In this document: piece after piece, positions 34,293 to 43,942 of the stretch
How positions within the stretch are numbered: position 1 is the first letter of the stretch
Layout of the letters: each line of letters begins with the position of its first letter
NCBI GenBank assembly: GCA_039566865.1
Contig: CM076943.1
Span: 20,246,501-20,310,500 of the forward strand
Length of the DNA stretch: 64,000 nucleotides
Reading direction: 5' to 3'
DNA from: Aurelia coerulea
Taxonomy: Eukaryota > Cnidaria > Scyphozoa > Semaeostomeae > Ulmaridae
Notes under the pieces: model-generated
Told to the model about the DNA's origin: nothing
The model's database searches: none
What the model saw: the letters and a program-made list of their open reading frames with translations, nothing else
Program-made: the position numbers and the translations under genes

Positions 34293-35047
34293 TGTCACCT
34301 TGATGTAGATCATTATCTACAACCCTTTCAAATAATATGTGCGAGCAAAGCGAGCGCTTTTACTTCCCAGTTTTACAAAATTATCATTCCCGCAGCACTA
34401 TGCAAGTCACAATAGAAAACAGGGGGATAGGGGGATGTAGGGATACTTGAAGGTTGGAGAACTTACCCCAAATCTTAGCACACTACCCAGCAAAATATGT
34501 CAAGATTTATCAACGATACTGGAAATTTTACCATTTCCAGTTCATAAATAGAAACACTGAACTTCTTCCTGTTTGCCAAAGGAATTTCATTTCAGCGCTA
34601 ACATACTCGATTTTCATAAAAAGTATTCAAATACAAAGTATAAAACCTCCCCCGGATGACAATTTCTTTCGCTAAAGATTCCTTATACATCAAGTCAAAA
34701 TAACAAAAATTATCGAAGTCTTCGCGTTGTTTATAATCCTGAAGTCTATAAATCAGTTGCTGCATGTAACCAAAATGACATTGTTCCTCAAACATGACAT
34801 TAGCAAGAAAAACCTTCCTCCGGCTCGTACTGGAATGATGTCCCCGTCTCATGCTGGACATTGGATGCAGAACAGCCATAAGAGCACTTCCAAGCCAGCA
34901 AGGGGAATCATTTGTTAAAGCTGTGCAGAGAGCTTATAGACATTCTAAAATTGTTCGTAGCTTCGTTGCTCTACCTGAACAGATACACGTCATTACAACT
35001 ACGACTCATGCCGTCTCTGCAACTAGAAATGATCACATAAATGCCCG
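34293..35047. other. Stretch with one doubtful minus-strand ORF
   Basis: The 93-codon ORF at 34598-34879 reads HFGYMQQLIYRLQDYKQRED and onward, protein-like but unrecognised and without convincing splice sites. The rest is featureless. Confidence 0.25.
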
Positions 35048-35200
35048 AATAGACCTTTTAGCTATTCTACAAAAGAGCCTGGATCGAGCGTTATTTTTAT
35101 ACGCGAGGCTCGATAGAGTGGTGTTAAGAGCTTCTATCACTATTGTGCAAATTCGAAATTCTACAAAGTGCTCTTCTGTAGAATAGCTAAAAGGTCTATT
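35048..35200. mobile_element. Family B foldback, short copy
   Basis: Starts AATAGACCTTTTAGCTATTC and ends with its complement. The right arm is shortened, so the copy is 153 bp. Confidence 0.7.
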
Positions 35201-35610
35201 CATCAGCTCAACGAATAGTTTTGCAAGTCATAAAAAATTCCCTTTATATTTACAAACCCCCACAAAGTAATGGGAAACATTTTCATACCCCGGTCAAAAA
35301 TCCTTCACCCTGGTACCCAGAATCAAACATGACTGCTCCCTAATCAAAGAGCTTTCTTCGGCATTTTCTATCATGCTATAATATTTCACCAATGAACAAT
35401 TACCGGTTGCCTTAAAACGTATAACTTTTGTTGGAAAATCACCAAAATTTGACCATGATACTGATCAAAGCGTCCGTTTGTCATCGTGTCAAAAAAGACC
35501 ACAATCAATTTCAACGGAGACATTTAATTGCTTTAGCTCTTTGGCTTCGCGGTAAAAATGATGAAAAAACACCGTCATAAACCTTGAAAGAAAACATATT
35601 GAGAACCAGA

Positions 35611-35892
35611 CATTTTGTAGAATTTTCGAATTTGCACAATACTGATAGAAGCTCTAACCGAAGGGTGTATCACTCTTCCGAAATGGCGTACGAGATTTTT
35701 TAAACAATAGGATTTTTAGGGATGTTCTGCGGATTTTTCTTGAAAACAAAGGGATTTTTGCCAAAGGTGTACGAGATTTTTACAGAGTGATACACCCCTC
35801 GGCTCTAACGCCAATCAATCGAACATCTCGCATAAAATGTATACAAATATCGCTCAATCCAGGCTCTTTTGTACAATTGTTGAAAGGTCTAT
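35611..35892. mobile_element. Family B foldback, half copy with insertion
   Basis: TTTTGTAGAATTTTCGAATT to AAAGGTCTATT matches family B. It is interrupted by the MITE at 35659-35801, whose 8-bp duplication lies inside the family B sequence. Confidence 0.7.
35659..35801. mobile_element. 8-bp-duplication MITE nested in family B
   Basis: 143 bp, terminal repeats CGAAGGGTGTATCACTCT / AGAGTGATACACCCCTCG (17 of 18 pair), perfect duplication GCTCTAAC (35651-35658 and 35802-35809). Removing it and one duplication restores the family B sequence. Confidence 0.9.
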
Positions 35893-36534
35893 TATGAAAA
35901 AAGTTGAGGCGAAAGATCGAGGGGAAGACAAAGAATGACCTTTGTGAAAAGTATCATCAGATGAATAGGCGGTTCTTAGACAGCATGCGAATATCGCAAG
36001 AATCAACGGATAAAATGACTTGTACTTGTACTAAAATAATCACCAAGGTCGAAAGCTAACCATCCTCTTAGGAAGATGAAATCGTATGGAATAATTCATT
36101 ATGCTGCTAGGAACGGAACTTTCATCCTCCCAAATGGGTAACACTAACCCAAACACTAACCCTTGCCATAACCCTTTAGGGCTAAAGCATGTACAAGTCC
36201 TTAATGCAAGGCATAAAATACCAGGAAAAAGTTTTTAGCTTTTATGGTCACAACTTCAAAATTTGCAGAGATGCAAAAATAATAATGATTTCAAACATAA
36301 AGCCAAATTACCAAAAGTGTCTCAAGCGATTCGTTTGAATAAACATCGACTGCACTCCACTGAGTCCTCTGTACTCCGAGAATCAATTAATGAAAGGGGC
36401 AATAACATGTCACGCGACTGATTTCAAAGTTTGCTAACATACGGCGCTTTAGCTATTTCCGACCTAGTTCCCAACGGTTCTCTATAAAACAAATTCTCAC
36501 AAAAATTCTACCACAGTAGAACCAATCATCTTAC
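35893..36534. other. Stretch without a recognisable gene
   Basis: No ORF with family features. A short direct repeat ACACTAACCC near 36141-36165 is the only structure seen. Confidence 0.35.
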
Positions 36535-36659
36535 CGATGTTTTTAACTGACTTGCCTCTCCCATTACAAACCAGCGGTGTCTGTATCTCCCGTCAGGGGC
36601 ATCGGACGCACACAACTTCAACAGACGAATTTCATTCGGTTTACAGGTACTTCCCGCGA
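36535..36659 (-). CDS. Candidate 125-nt exon of an unidentified minus-strand gene
   Basis: On the minus strand ATTGTTATCAG precedes and a strong donor CATCG|GTAAGA follows. The open frame, after two leftover bases, begins AGSTCKPNEIRLLKLCASDA and continues with DGRYRHRWFVMGEASQ and LKTS. Two Cys and the YRHRWFV strand suggest a folded extracellular domain. Entry phase fits the 55-nt exon at 37755-37809. Exit phase 0 fits 23443-23532. This is the best-looking exon in the window, but I cannot name the family. Confidence 0.55.
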
Positions 36660-36759
36660 CTGATAACAATCATAGTCTATAGACTATGTATCAATCGATA
36701 CACAAAATGAACGTCAGGAGAAAGTTTGATTACTTGCCATTTAAGCCGATCATTTTTTA

Positions 36760-37735
36760 GTCTTTTGCCAATGTGGGATACTGCTAGATTTGCTTTCCAT
36801 CCCACACAGATTGCAAAGACAATCAAATTTAAGCTGATATAAGCGTAAAATCCCCATCTGCAATTTTGTTTTCAAATGTGTTGTTTGAAGCGTTTTAAAC
36901 ATAAAGAATAAATCATTAACAATATTGGTCGTTTTCAATGGGTGCGTCAAACCATAAAGTTGTATTACTTTGCAAATATAATCGGCTGATTACCAGTCAA
37001 TGGAATTTTGGTCTGCGAGAGAAAGTTACGGCTGAGCGACCTTTTATCGTCTAAAATTCTGCCCGCTCGGAAAATTCCACTGACTAGAAATTCGTACTAT
37101 TCCCATCTGTAACTTTGTTTTCAAATGTGTTCTTTGAAGTGTTTTAAACAAAAGAATATTTGCCACAGAAAGGGTTATATGGTTCAGGCTAGCTTATGAA
37201 TGTCCTCTTGAGATACATCAGGCATCAAAGCTGCATTTTACTGCAAAAATAATCAAATTAAAGGCACACTGTCGTGGCAATGATTGGATAAAGAAGACAA
37301 TATGAAAGAATAGAATTAGGCAGGCTTCAGTAATTTCGCTGTACACTGAAATTCGCAGAAACTCTCCCTTTATTCTCGAAACAAAGTATGATCTAACGGC
37401 ATAAAGACTTCATAATGATCCAGAGGCTAGGTCTTTTGTTAGGGATTTCAACTTCACAACCAGCCAATTACAGCCACGACAGTGTGCCTTTAAGCTGATG
37501 TGAGCATTACAGCCCCATCTGCAAATTTCTTTGGAGAAAATGTGCTATTTGTAATGTTTCAAGAATCAAGAATAAGTGGCTCAGGTTAACTGGTGGGTGT
37601 TTTCTCCGGGTGCATCAAGCCATAATGTTGCATTTTATTGCAAACGATCAAATTTAAGCCCCAGGCAATTTTGTTTTCACATGTGTTGACTTGCAGTGTA
37701 TATTGCTTTAACATTAAGAATACTCTACGTTTTCC
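36760..37735. repeat. Tandem array of ~170-200-bp units carrying insertions
   Basis: AATCAAATTTAAGC, CCCATCTGCAATTTTGTTTTC, GAAGCGTTTTAAACA and GGTGC(G/A)TCAA(A/G)CCATAA recur in order at about 36822, 37100, 37250/37494 and 37650. Units 2 and 3 are broken by a small foldback (36992-37088, arms CCAGTCAATGGAATTTT / AAAATTCCACTGACT) and a TTAA MITE (37262-37489). Confidence 0.7.
37262..37489. mobile_element. TTAA-flanked MITE
   Basis: 228 bp, perfect terminal repeats AGGCACACTGTCGTGGC / GCCACGACAGTGTGCCT (16 of 17 or better), TTAA on both sides (37258-37261 and 37490-37493). The neighbouring array unit at 36822 shows the empty site, AATCAAATTTAAGCTGAT, which proves precise insertion at TTAA. 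Confidence 0.9.
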
Positions 37736-37754
37736 ACCAGAGTGCTTCTCGTAC

Positions 37755-37809
37755 CTGTTCCATCCGAAGCGTTTAGTTGAATTGAACTGATACCGAAGGT
37801 CTCTCCTTC
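37755..37809 (-). CDS. Candidate 55-nt exon of an unidentified minus-strand gene
   Basis: Minus-strand acceptor GATTTTCTTCAG and donor AACAG|GTACGA bound a frame reading EGETFGISSIQLNASDGT. Entry phase is 0 (fits the exon at 45560), exit phase 1 (fits 36535). The NAS sequon suggests an extracellular region. Short, so moderate support only. Confidence 0.4.
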
Positions 37810-37841
37810 CTGAAGAAAATCATCAACATCGCCAATAGTCA

Positions 37842-38320
37842 TAGCCTGCGTGCAGACCCAATATTCTGAAGAAGAAAGGGTCTGCGCAACAACGACCAAA
37901 AGCTTGCTACCGCACAATTCTGGGTATCAGGGAAAATAATTTATGCATTCACGAGTTTATTAATTCATGCGTTGTCGTTTTGTTGCTGTCACAATATGCT
38001 GTCACACATTTGTGTTCAGTCGTGTTTTGTGTTGTTTGTTCTCGTCACTTGTATGTTTTGCATTGTATTGTGGCTTTTGTTTTGAACGTTTAATTGTTTA
38101 TTCGTAAAAGGACCCCAAGAGGACTGTAAAAGGTGCGATTGTTAACGATGTGTTGCTTAGCGTGTTGAAAAACATGTCGTTCGCTATTATCATAGTCATA
38201 AGAGAAGAATCAAGTTTTCTCTTATGACTATGCTATAATTTATCCGTAGTCTAAGTAAAATGAATGGCCTAAAGGGATTTGCACTGAGTATCAAGCTTTT
38301 GGTCGTTGTTGCGAGGGCTG
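37842..38320. mobile_element. Family D element, rearranged copy
   Basis: Left end TAGCCTGCGTGCAGACCC. The interior is over 90% identical to 40050-40430, including the hairpin TCATAGTCATAAGAGAA / TTCTCTTATGACTATG. The right terminus is lost after GTTGTTGCG, while the left end carries an extra inverted piece. Confidence 0.7.
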
Positions 38321-39645
38321 CCCAGTTTTATGTCGGAGCATTTGCTGCAATTTTTAGTAATGAAATTCAAAATCGAAAATGAAATAAAAATCTTCTAAGC
38401 TCCCTTCTACAGTTGTAACCAATCAAAAACTTGCTATCCATAATACTCTACGGAATTGTTAAATGCTAGCAAGTCAATCACAAGAAACGTTGTTAGAACA
38501 GAACATCAAATTTTTGAGAATTCAAAGTATCAAAGTATGCTATGAATGATTATCAAATTTGATTTTCATCCCGTAAAGATGGGGGCGTTGGGGGTACTAG
38601 AACCCGCAAACACGGACCAAAATTAGCAAAAACGCGAAATCCCGCAAGCAAAAACTCGAAACCCGAAACTGCACTTAGGAACAAAAAATTTAAATTTTCG
38701 TCAATAATCTTCAATTATTTCCTACATTTTCGTTCTCACTGACACTTTGTGCACAGTTTCAAGCATCCGGAAGCTTGGTTTTTTATCTCAGCTAACTACA
38801 GGGACTCTATGACTTCGAAAACCCGAAAACATTGTAATTTTTGAAAGAAATGCCGAAACCCAAGCATAAAAATTGGCCAAACCAGCAACCCGTGACACAT
38901 CTCAAAACACGAAAACCCGTACAATTTAAACGTAAAACCCGAAGCCCGAAGGCTAAAATTGGCCAAACCTGCAACCCGTGAAACTCCAAAGCCCCCCTCC
39001 GTAAAAGTTCATAGTTTAGCTGAATATATCTTCGATAAAGCTCTACTATTATTCATAATATTTCAAAACATAGCTATGCCTACTGGAAATATCCGGCAAC
39101 CCATAAAATTTCATACGAAAGCACTGGGTAGTTCAAAACCTCCCACACATACGGCCAACGTTGTTCTTCACGTCATCCTTTGGCACCTAGTTAATACAAG
39201 TAATATAAGATTTGATTATTTGCTCAGAAAATTTTGAGAGTCTCTTAGCTCTATTTGTACAGTGGAATTCTTTACATTTACCTGCCACGAAGCATGCTCA
39301 TATTTATATTGAGATAATAAACAAGTGCGGCTGATAACCCTTCCTGTAGCCGTAACTCATAAACATAATCCACATCATCCGCCAGCGGATATTCACAACA
39401 AGAGAACATCATCTACATACAGGTCAAAGCAGCCGAGCGCGGTGCAATGCTTTTGCCGCACGTCGTGAAGTATATCTTTTGGGATAAACGTCCCCGCGAA
39501 GTTTAGAACAGGCCCAATCTATATCTTCTTGTCCCGAGTTAATATCTTTCATGCTGCAAATCGAAGATTGTATCGGAAAAGGAGGCAGGCTTTCTACTTG
39601 GATGGTCGTCAGGTCTCTTCTCTAAAGATGGTAGAAAGTTGTTAA
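38321..39645. other. Stretch with degenerate ACCCGAAA repeats
   Basis: 38590-38995 holds many scattered copies of AAACCCGAAA and GCAAACACG, bounded by GGGGGTACTAG (38590) and GCCCCCCTCC (38991). It is perhaps a decayed G-run-ended element. The rest is featureless. Confidence 0.4.
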
Positions 39646-39841
39646 AGGCAATCTGTCCCCTTCGATGAATGAAAATAAAATCGATAAAGATCTCTATTGT
39701 ATATTCCAGAAGTTGGTGTTAATTCGCTTTATCCAAAGAAGTCAGGGTCATAGAGGCTCAGTGATGCATGAATTCAGCTGCAGCGTAAATAATGTAAATA
39801 AAGCAGTAACCAAGGTCAGAACAATAGGGGACAGATTGCTT
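39646..39841. mobile_element. TTAA-flanked MITE, copy 2
   Basis: 196 bp, ends AGGCAATCTGTCCCC / GGGGACAGATTGCTT, TTAA at 39642-39645 and 39842-39845. Same family and same length as 8996-9191. Confidence 0.85.
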
Positions 39842-40029
39842 TTAAATTCATCACTAACGTTAAAAAATACGGTGGAACAATTTGGTGCTGAATTCTTCCA
39901 AAACCCGGTTTTTCATTTCAACATAGTCCGTTGGTGAACACGCCTCACTTTGTTGCAGTTCAATATTGCTATAGATTGATCACAAAGGGGACTACCTATA
40001 AAGAAGCAGAAATAAAACTGGGTTTTCAG

Positions 40030-41060
40030 AAGCCTGCGTGCAGACCCAATATTCTGAAGTTGATTATGTTAAGTTAATCATGAGTTGATTAATTCATGCG
40101 TGTCGTTTTGTTGCTGTCACAATATGCTGTCGCACATTTATCTTCAGTCGTGTATTGTGTTGTTTGTTCTCTTCACTTGTATGTTTTGGATTGTATTGTG
40201 GCTTTTGCTTTGAACGTTTAATTGTTTATTCGTAAAAGGACCCCAAGAGGACTGGAAAAGGTGTGGTTGTTAACGATGTGTTGTTTAGCGTGTTGAAAAA
40301 CATGTCGTTCGCTATTATCATAGTCATAAGAGAAAAATCAAGTTTTCTCTAATGACTATGCTATAATTTATCCGTAGTCCGAGTAAAATGAATGGCCTAA
40401 AGGGATGTGCACTGTGTAGCAAGCTTTTGCTCGTTGTTGCGCAGACCCTTTCTTCTTCGGAATATTGGGTCTGCGCGGAGGCTAGACTGATTACGATGAG
40501 TCCCAGTAATCGCTATCGAAAACGAGACTATTACGCCAGACTGAGACCGCTCTTACTGGGACTCATAATATTACGGCAATATTTTTGGACTGACTTTTTT
40601 CACTTTTGAACGCCCTTGGGAACGAGGCTGCTATACACAGTCATGTACTAAGTATAGAACCAAATACAACGCCATTAGAATCTCTGCAAATTCGATTGAT
40701 TGATGTTGATCAACGGAAACTCGAAGCTCAAAGCAGAGTTTCAAGGAGCTTGGCCGGACAGAATAAAGTCTTATGAACAAGAATACCATGAAAACAGTTG
40801 GCGACAATATCAAATTTTGTACGTAGGTACTATTTTGCTGCTTTCGCTAAGCATTAACTGATTTATTGTGAAGTTTTCAAATCAATGTGTTTCATTTGAA
40901 AACTACAAATGTTTGTGCTTTTCTGCCTAGGCCCTTATCGAAACGAGGCAGTCATGTAATTTCAAAATAATGGCGTTTGATTATGAGTCGTAGTTAGGAG
41001 CGTCCGGCAGTATTTCAATAGCGATAACTACGACCATATCATCAGTCTACGCGGAGGCTA
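40030..41060. mobile_element. Mutator-like family D element with a family C insertion
   Basis: Ends AAGCCTGCGTGCAGACCC / GGGTCTGCG...GCGGAGGCTA, with a perfect 9-bp duplication GGTTTTCAG (40021-40029 and 41061-41069). Without the 567-bp family C insertion and its duplication it is 455 bp. It holds a central hairpin at about 40319-40366. It is non-coding. Confidence 0.85.
40483..41049. mobile_element. Mutator-like family C element
   Basis: 567 bp, ends TAGACTGATTACGATGAGTC / ...CATCAGTCTA, perfect 9-bp duplication CGCGGAGGC (40474-40482 and 41050-41058) lying inside the right terminal repeat of family D. Relatives: 56926-57477 and half copies at 17456 and 19383. Confidence 0.85.
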
Positions 41061-41340
41061 GGTTTTCAGTGGTTTCATTAAGGTAATTCACTATGTTGAT
41101 GATTCCTTTACAGTGACGGCCAAGGATCCATGTCACTGATACCAATTCTGTTGATGGTATACTTCTTGAACTTGTGATTCTTTTCACATCAAATGCGAAT
41201 CTTTTGGCTAAGCAGGTTGAAGGACTTCGCAGTGATGCTCATCTTATCAATACCAACCTTTAATTACAAGGATAGCGTAGCTAGGGTTGCCTTTATCCCA
41301 ATGCTAAACCCTGGTTACTATACTGTCACAGCATACTTTA

Positions 41341-41790
41341 AGGTGAAGTGAAGTTGTGGGTTTAGATCCAAGAGCTGGGATAGCATAAGTATAGAAGACC
41401 TAAATCGATTCTGGTACCCCTTGTGATGACGCGCAAGTGGTGGGGGCTTTAACTGGGCTCGAATCCTGTCCGTATGATTGTTCTGGCTGCAAAATTTCAG
41501 ATGATTACACCACTGCAAACCCTTTTCACGATACTCAAGGGGTGGGGCTTGAACTGGGCCAGAACACTGCCTGCCTGACTGCTCTGGCTGCAAAGTCAGA
41601 GGAATACACCACTGCAAACCCTTTTCACGATACTCAAGGGGTGGGGCTTGAACTGGGCTGGAACTGACTGCCTGACTGTTCTGGCTGCAAAGTCAGGATT
41701 ACACCACTGCAAACCCTTGTTACGAAACTCAAGAGGTGGGGCTTGAACCGGGGGGGGGGGGCTTGAACTGGGCTGGAACCCTGTTCTGGG
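41341..41790 (-). mobile_element. tRNA-derived SINE with tandem heads
   Basis: On the minus strand the tail (AAGGTGAAGTGAAG on the plus strand) and body are like the SINE at 15566. The tRNA-like head is repeated about four times (units at about 41432, 41536, 41635 and a partial one from 41730), each ~95-100 bp with GGGGTGGGGCTTGAACTGGG and TTACACCACTGCAAACCC. A G-run interrupts the last unit. Confidence 0.75.
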
Positions 41791-42834
41791 ATGGGCTCAT
41801 TTAATGCCCTCCAGGTTAGTTTATTCGGGTTTGTGAGGACAAATACCCAAAATTTAAGAATTTAGGCCATATCGAATCTCAGGCCAATAATTCAGCCATT
41901 AACTTATGCGTCCCAATGTTTGAACGAACACAGTTTAATGCCCCTCCACAGTTGCGTATTTTGGAATTTTGGAATGGAGTGAAAACATAGGGAGTCTACT
42001 CTTCGACTTGACTTACCACTTTACACTGATTCGGTTGGTTCTAGATAAGCCTTTAAAAGGCCTTGGGAACAATGTAAAATATTAGCGAAATCGGACGCCA
42101 CACTAATGCAGTCACTGAGAATTTGAGTGGCTTATGAGCACGGCTAACAGCGCGGCCGTTTCAAGCGAGTTGCTTGGGCTTATGAATTGTGTGAAATTCC
42201 CCACGAGAATTCAGCGGAGGTGATGGTGTACGTGACAACATTGCGATTCGCAAAGCAAATCTACAGAAGTTTTCACAGGATGATTAAGTGCCATGGTTAC
42301 ACAAGCACGAATTTGTATCAATCAAGCCATGCACCTGCGTCTTATATCAATACGACGACAGATTTTCATATCAAAGCCATAGTGATGTATCTATCTTCAA
42401 TCGTCTTGCGACTTCTAATTACACATTAATTATATGGAAAATATTGATTTTAATAAGAGGTACAGCTAAAAGCTTCAGGTCAATTCTCAACCCCAGCTGG
42501 ACATAAAACATCGTATGAAAAAAAGACGTGACCTAGTACTGGCTAATGACGGCTGTCGTTAGAGTGACCTCGAAGTAATAGGGAGATATCGGGAAATGGG
42601 CTGTTTCCCAGAAAATGTATGAGATAACAGCGGGGATGGCTCAGTTGCATCACCCTGACTACCGATCTGAAGGCGGAGTCAGCAAAAAACACTGCAGTCA
42701 CACGGTCATTGATCGTGAGGAAGGTCTCTTGAAACAAAAGAAACAAATGATGCCACGTATTAACTCACACATTTTCTTTTCAAAATGAGGAAGGCTCTAT
42801 CAAAACCTAGAACTAACCGAGGAACTATCTGCAG

Positions 42835-42953
42835 GAAGGTTGAGCATTTTTCTGGACTCCGTCTGAAGGTTGATGGTTGGATAGCCCGCCCTGTCAAACC
42901 AGATACGCAGAGTGAGGAGGGTTGCCAATTCTCTGTAATTCCAAGCTATAAAG
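42835..42953 (+). CDS. Candidate 119-nt plus-strand exon
   Basis: Acceptor CTATCTGCAG and donor TATAAAG|GTACCA bound an open frame, KVEHFSGLRLKVDGWIARPV then DTQSEEGCQFSVIPSYK. Entry phase one base left of the first codon, exit phase 1. A second plus-strand candidate lies at 43495-43704 beyond a LINE insertion. The pyrimidine tract is poor. Unrecognised protein. Confidence 0.3.
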
Positions 42954-43002
42954 GTACCACGAGGGTTTTTTTCTACCTGTTTTACGTATCACTACATTAC
43001 AG

Positions 43003-43434
43003 TTAGTTAAATTTTGTTACAATTTCTCTCCATTTTCTTCTGTCATTCGCGATTTCTTCGAGGTTGTTTATCTCAACGTTTTTATCTTTGAGTTCACTTA
43101 AAACTTGACTGTACCATGTTGTGATGGGATGACCTTTTGGTCTTGTTACTGCTCGTTTGAATTCGTTTATTGCTTGCTTGCATGGTGCATTTTCAGGAGG
43201 GCGTAGTGCATGTCCAAACCACCTAATTCGCTGTTTTTGTATGATTTTTGACCATATTTCTTGTTTTGTCAACTTCATTAAATTTTCGTTTGATATCTTT
43301 GTTGGCCATTTTATGTTAAGTGCTTTTCTTAGTAATTTTCTTTGGGTTGCATCAATTTTGTTTCTAGTTTTACTGGTAACTGTCCATAGGCATGATTTTG
43401 TTTCTAGTCTTACTGGTAACTGTCCATAGGCATG
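43003..43434 (-). pseudogene. LINE polyprotein C-terminal remnant
   Basis: On the minus strand the open stretch includes WTVTSKTRNKIDATQRKLLR, LNIKWPTKISNENLMK, then IRWFGHALRPPENAPCKQAI and KGHPITTWYSQVLSELK, ending before the stop at 43003. This is the conserved order at the end of RTE/Rex-like reverse transcriptases. The 5' end is truncated, and its last 40 bp (43355-43394) are duplicated in tandem (43395-43434, one difference). Confidence 0.8.
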
Positions 43435-43494
43435 AGGGTGCGGTCACGTTAAGAGGAAGGACCAGGACACTGCTTCGATAGCTTTGCTTCTCAG

Positions 43495-43704
43495 AGTCCC
43501 AAAACTACCTTTCGATACTTGGTAGGACCAAAGAAAAGCACTATTTCTATGAGTGCAAAAGGACTTCAACTGCATGGCAGGAATTTCTCTCCCGAAAGAT
43601 GGTTTCCGTCAAAAGTCTGCGAGATTTCTAAAGACTGGTCTACTCCTGGTATTGGAAAGATGAAATTCATAGATGTTTCGAAAGTTATTCAGATGGCATT
43701 CTAA
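43495..43704 (+). CDS. Candidate terminal plus-strand exon
   Basis: The acceptor TTTGCTTCTCAG has a good pyrimidine tract. Two frames stay open for over 55 codons: one reads SPKTTFRYLVGPKKSTISMS and ends VIQMAF (stop 43702-43704); the other reads YLSILGRTKEKHYFYECKRT and ends KSLRDF. The second fits the exit phase of 42835-42953. I cannot tell which, if either, is used, and neither is recognised. Confidence 0.3.
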   Translation, partial: SPKTTFRYLVGPKKSTISMSAKGLQLHGRNFSPERWFPSKVCEISKDWSTPGIGKMKFIDVSKVIQMAF

Positions 43705-43719
43705 CATATTGAAATTTTT

Positions 43720-43930
43720 AGAAATATGGTAACAGCAATGATATATTGTATGCTATGGTGACAATAGGTATTGTCCATCTATTGTTTAATATATTCTATA
43801 TTCTATCAATATGTTTATAACATGATATATTAACAGAATATTATGTATGATATATTGATATATGTATTAAAGAATAATATTATATATTGATATATATTAA
43901 TATGATATATTAAAATACTTATAATATCAA
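43720..43930. repeat. AT-rich low-complexity run
   Basis: Nearly pure A/T with ATATATTGATATATTA-like repeats. Confidence 0.8.
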
Positions 43931-43942
43931 TTCACTTTATGA

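Noticed and set aside
34457..34470. Splice donor (minus strand GGTAAGTTC)
   Set aside because: All frames upstream of it contain several stops, so no coding exon ends here.
34851..35186. 111-codon plus-strand ORF
   Set aside because: Its second half is a family B foldback, and the same peptide (LDRALFLYARLDRVVLRASI) appears at 52463-52894 because both are this repeat.
40388..40609. Plus-strand ORF near 40.4 kb as a gene
   Set aside because: It reads across family D and family C termini.
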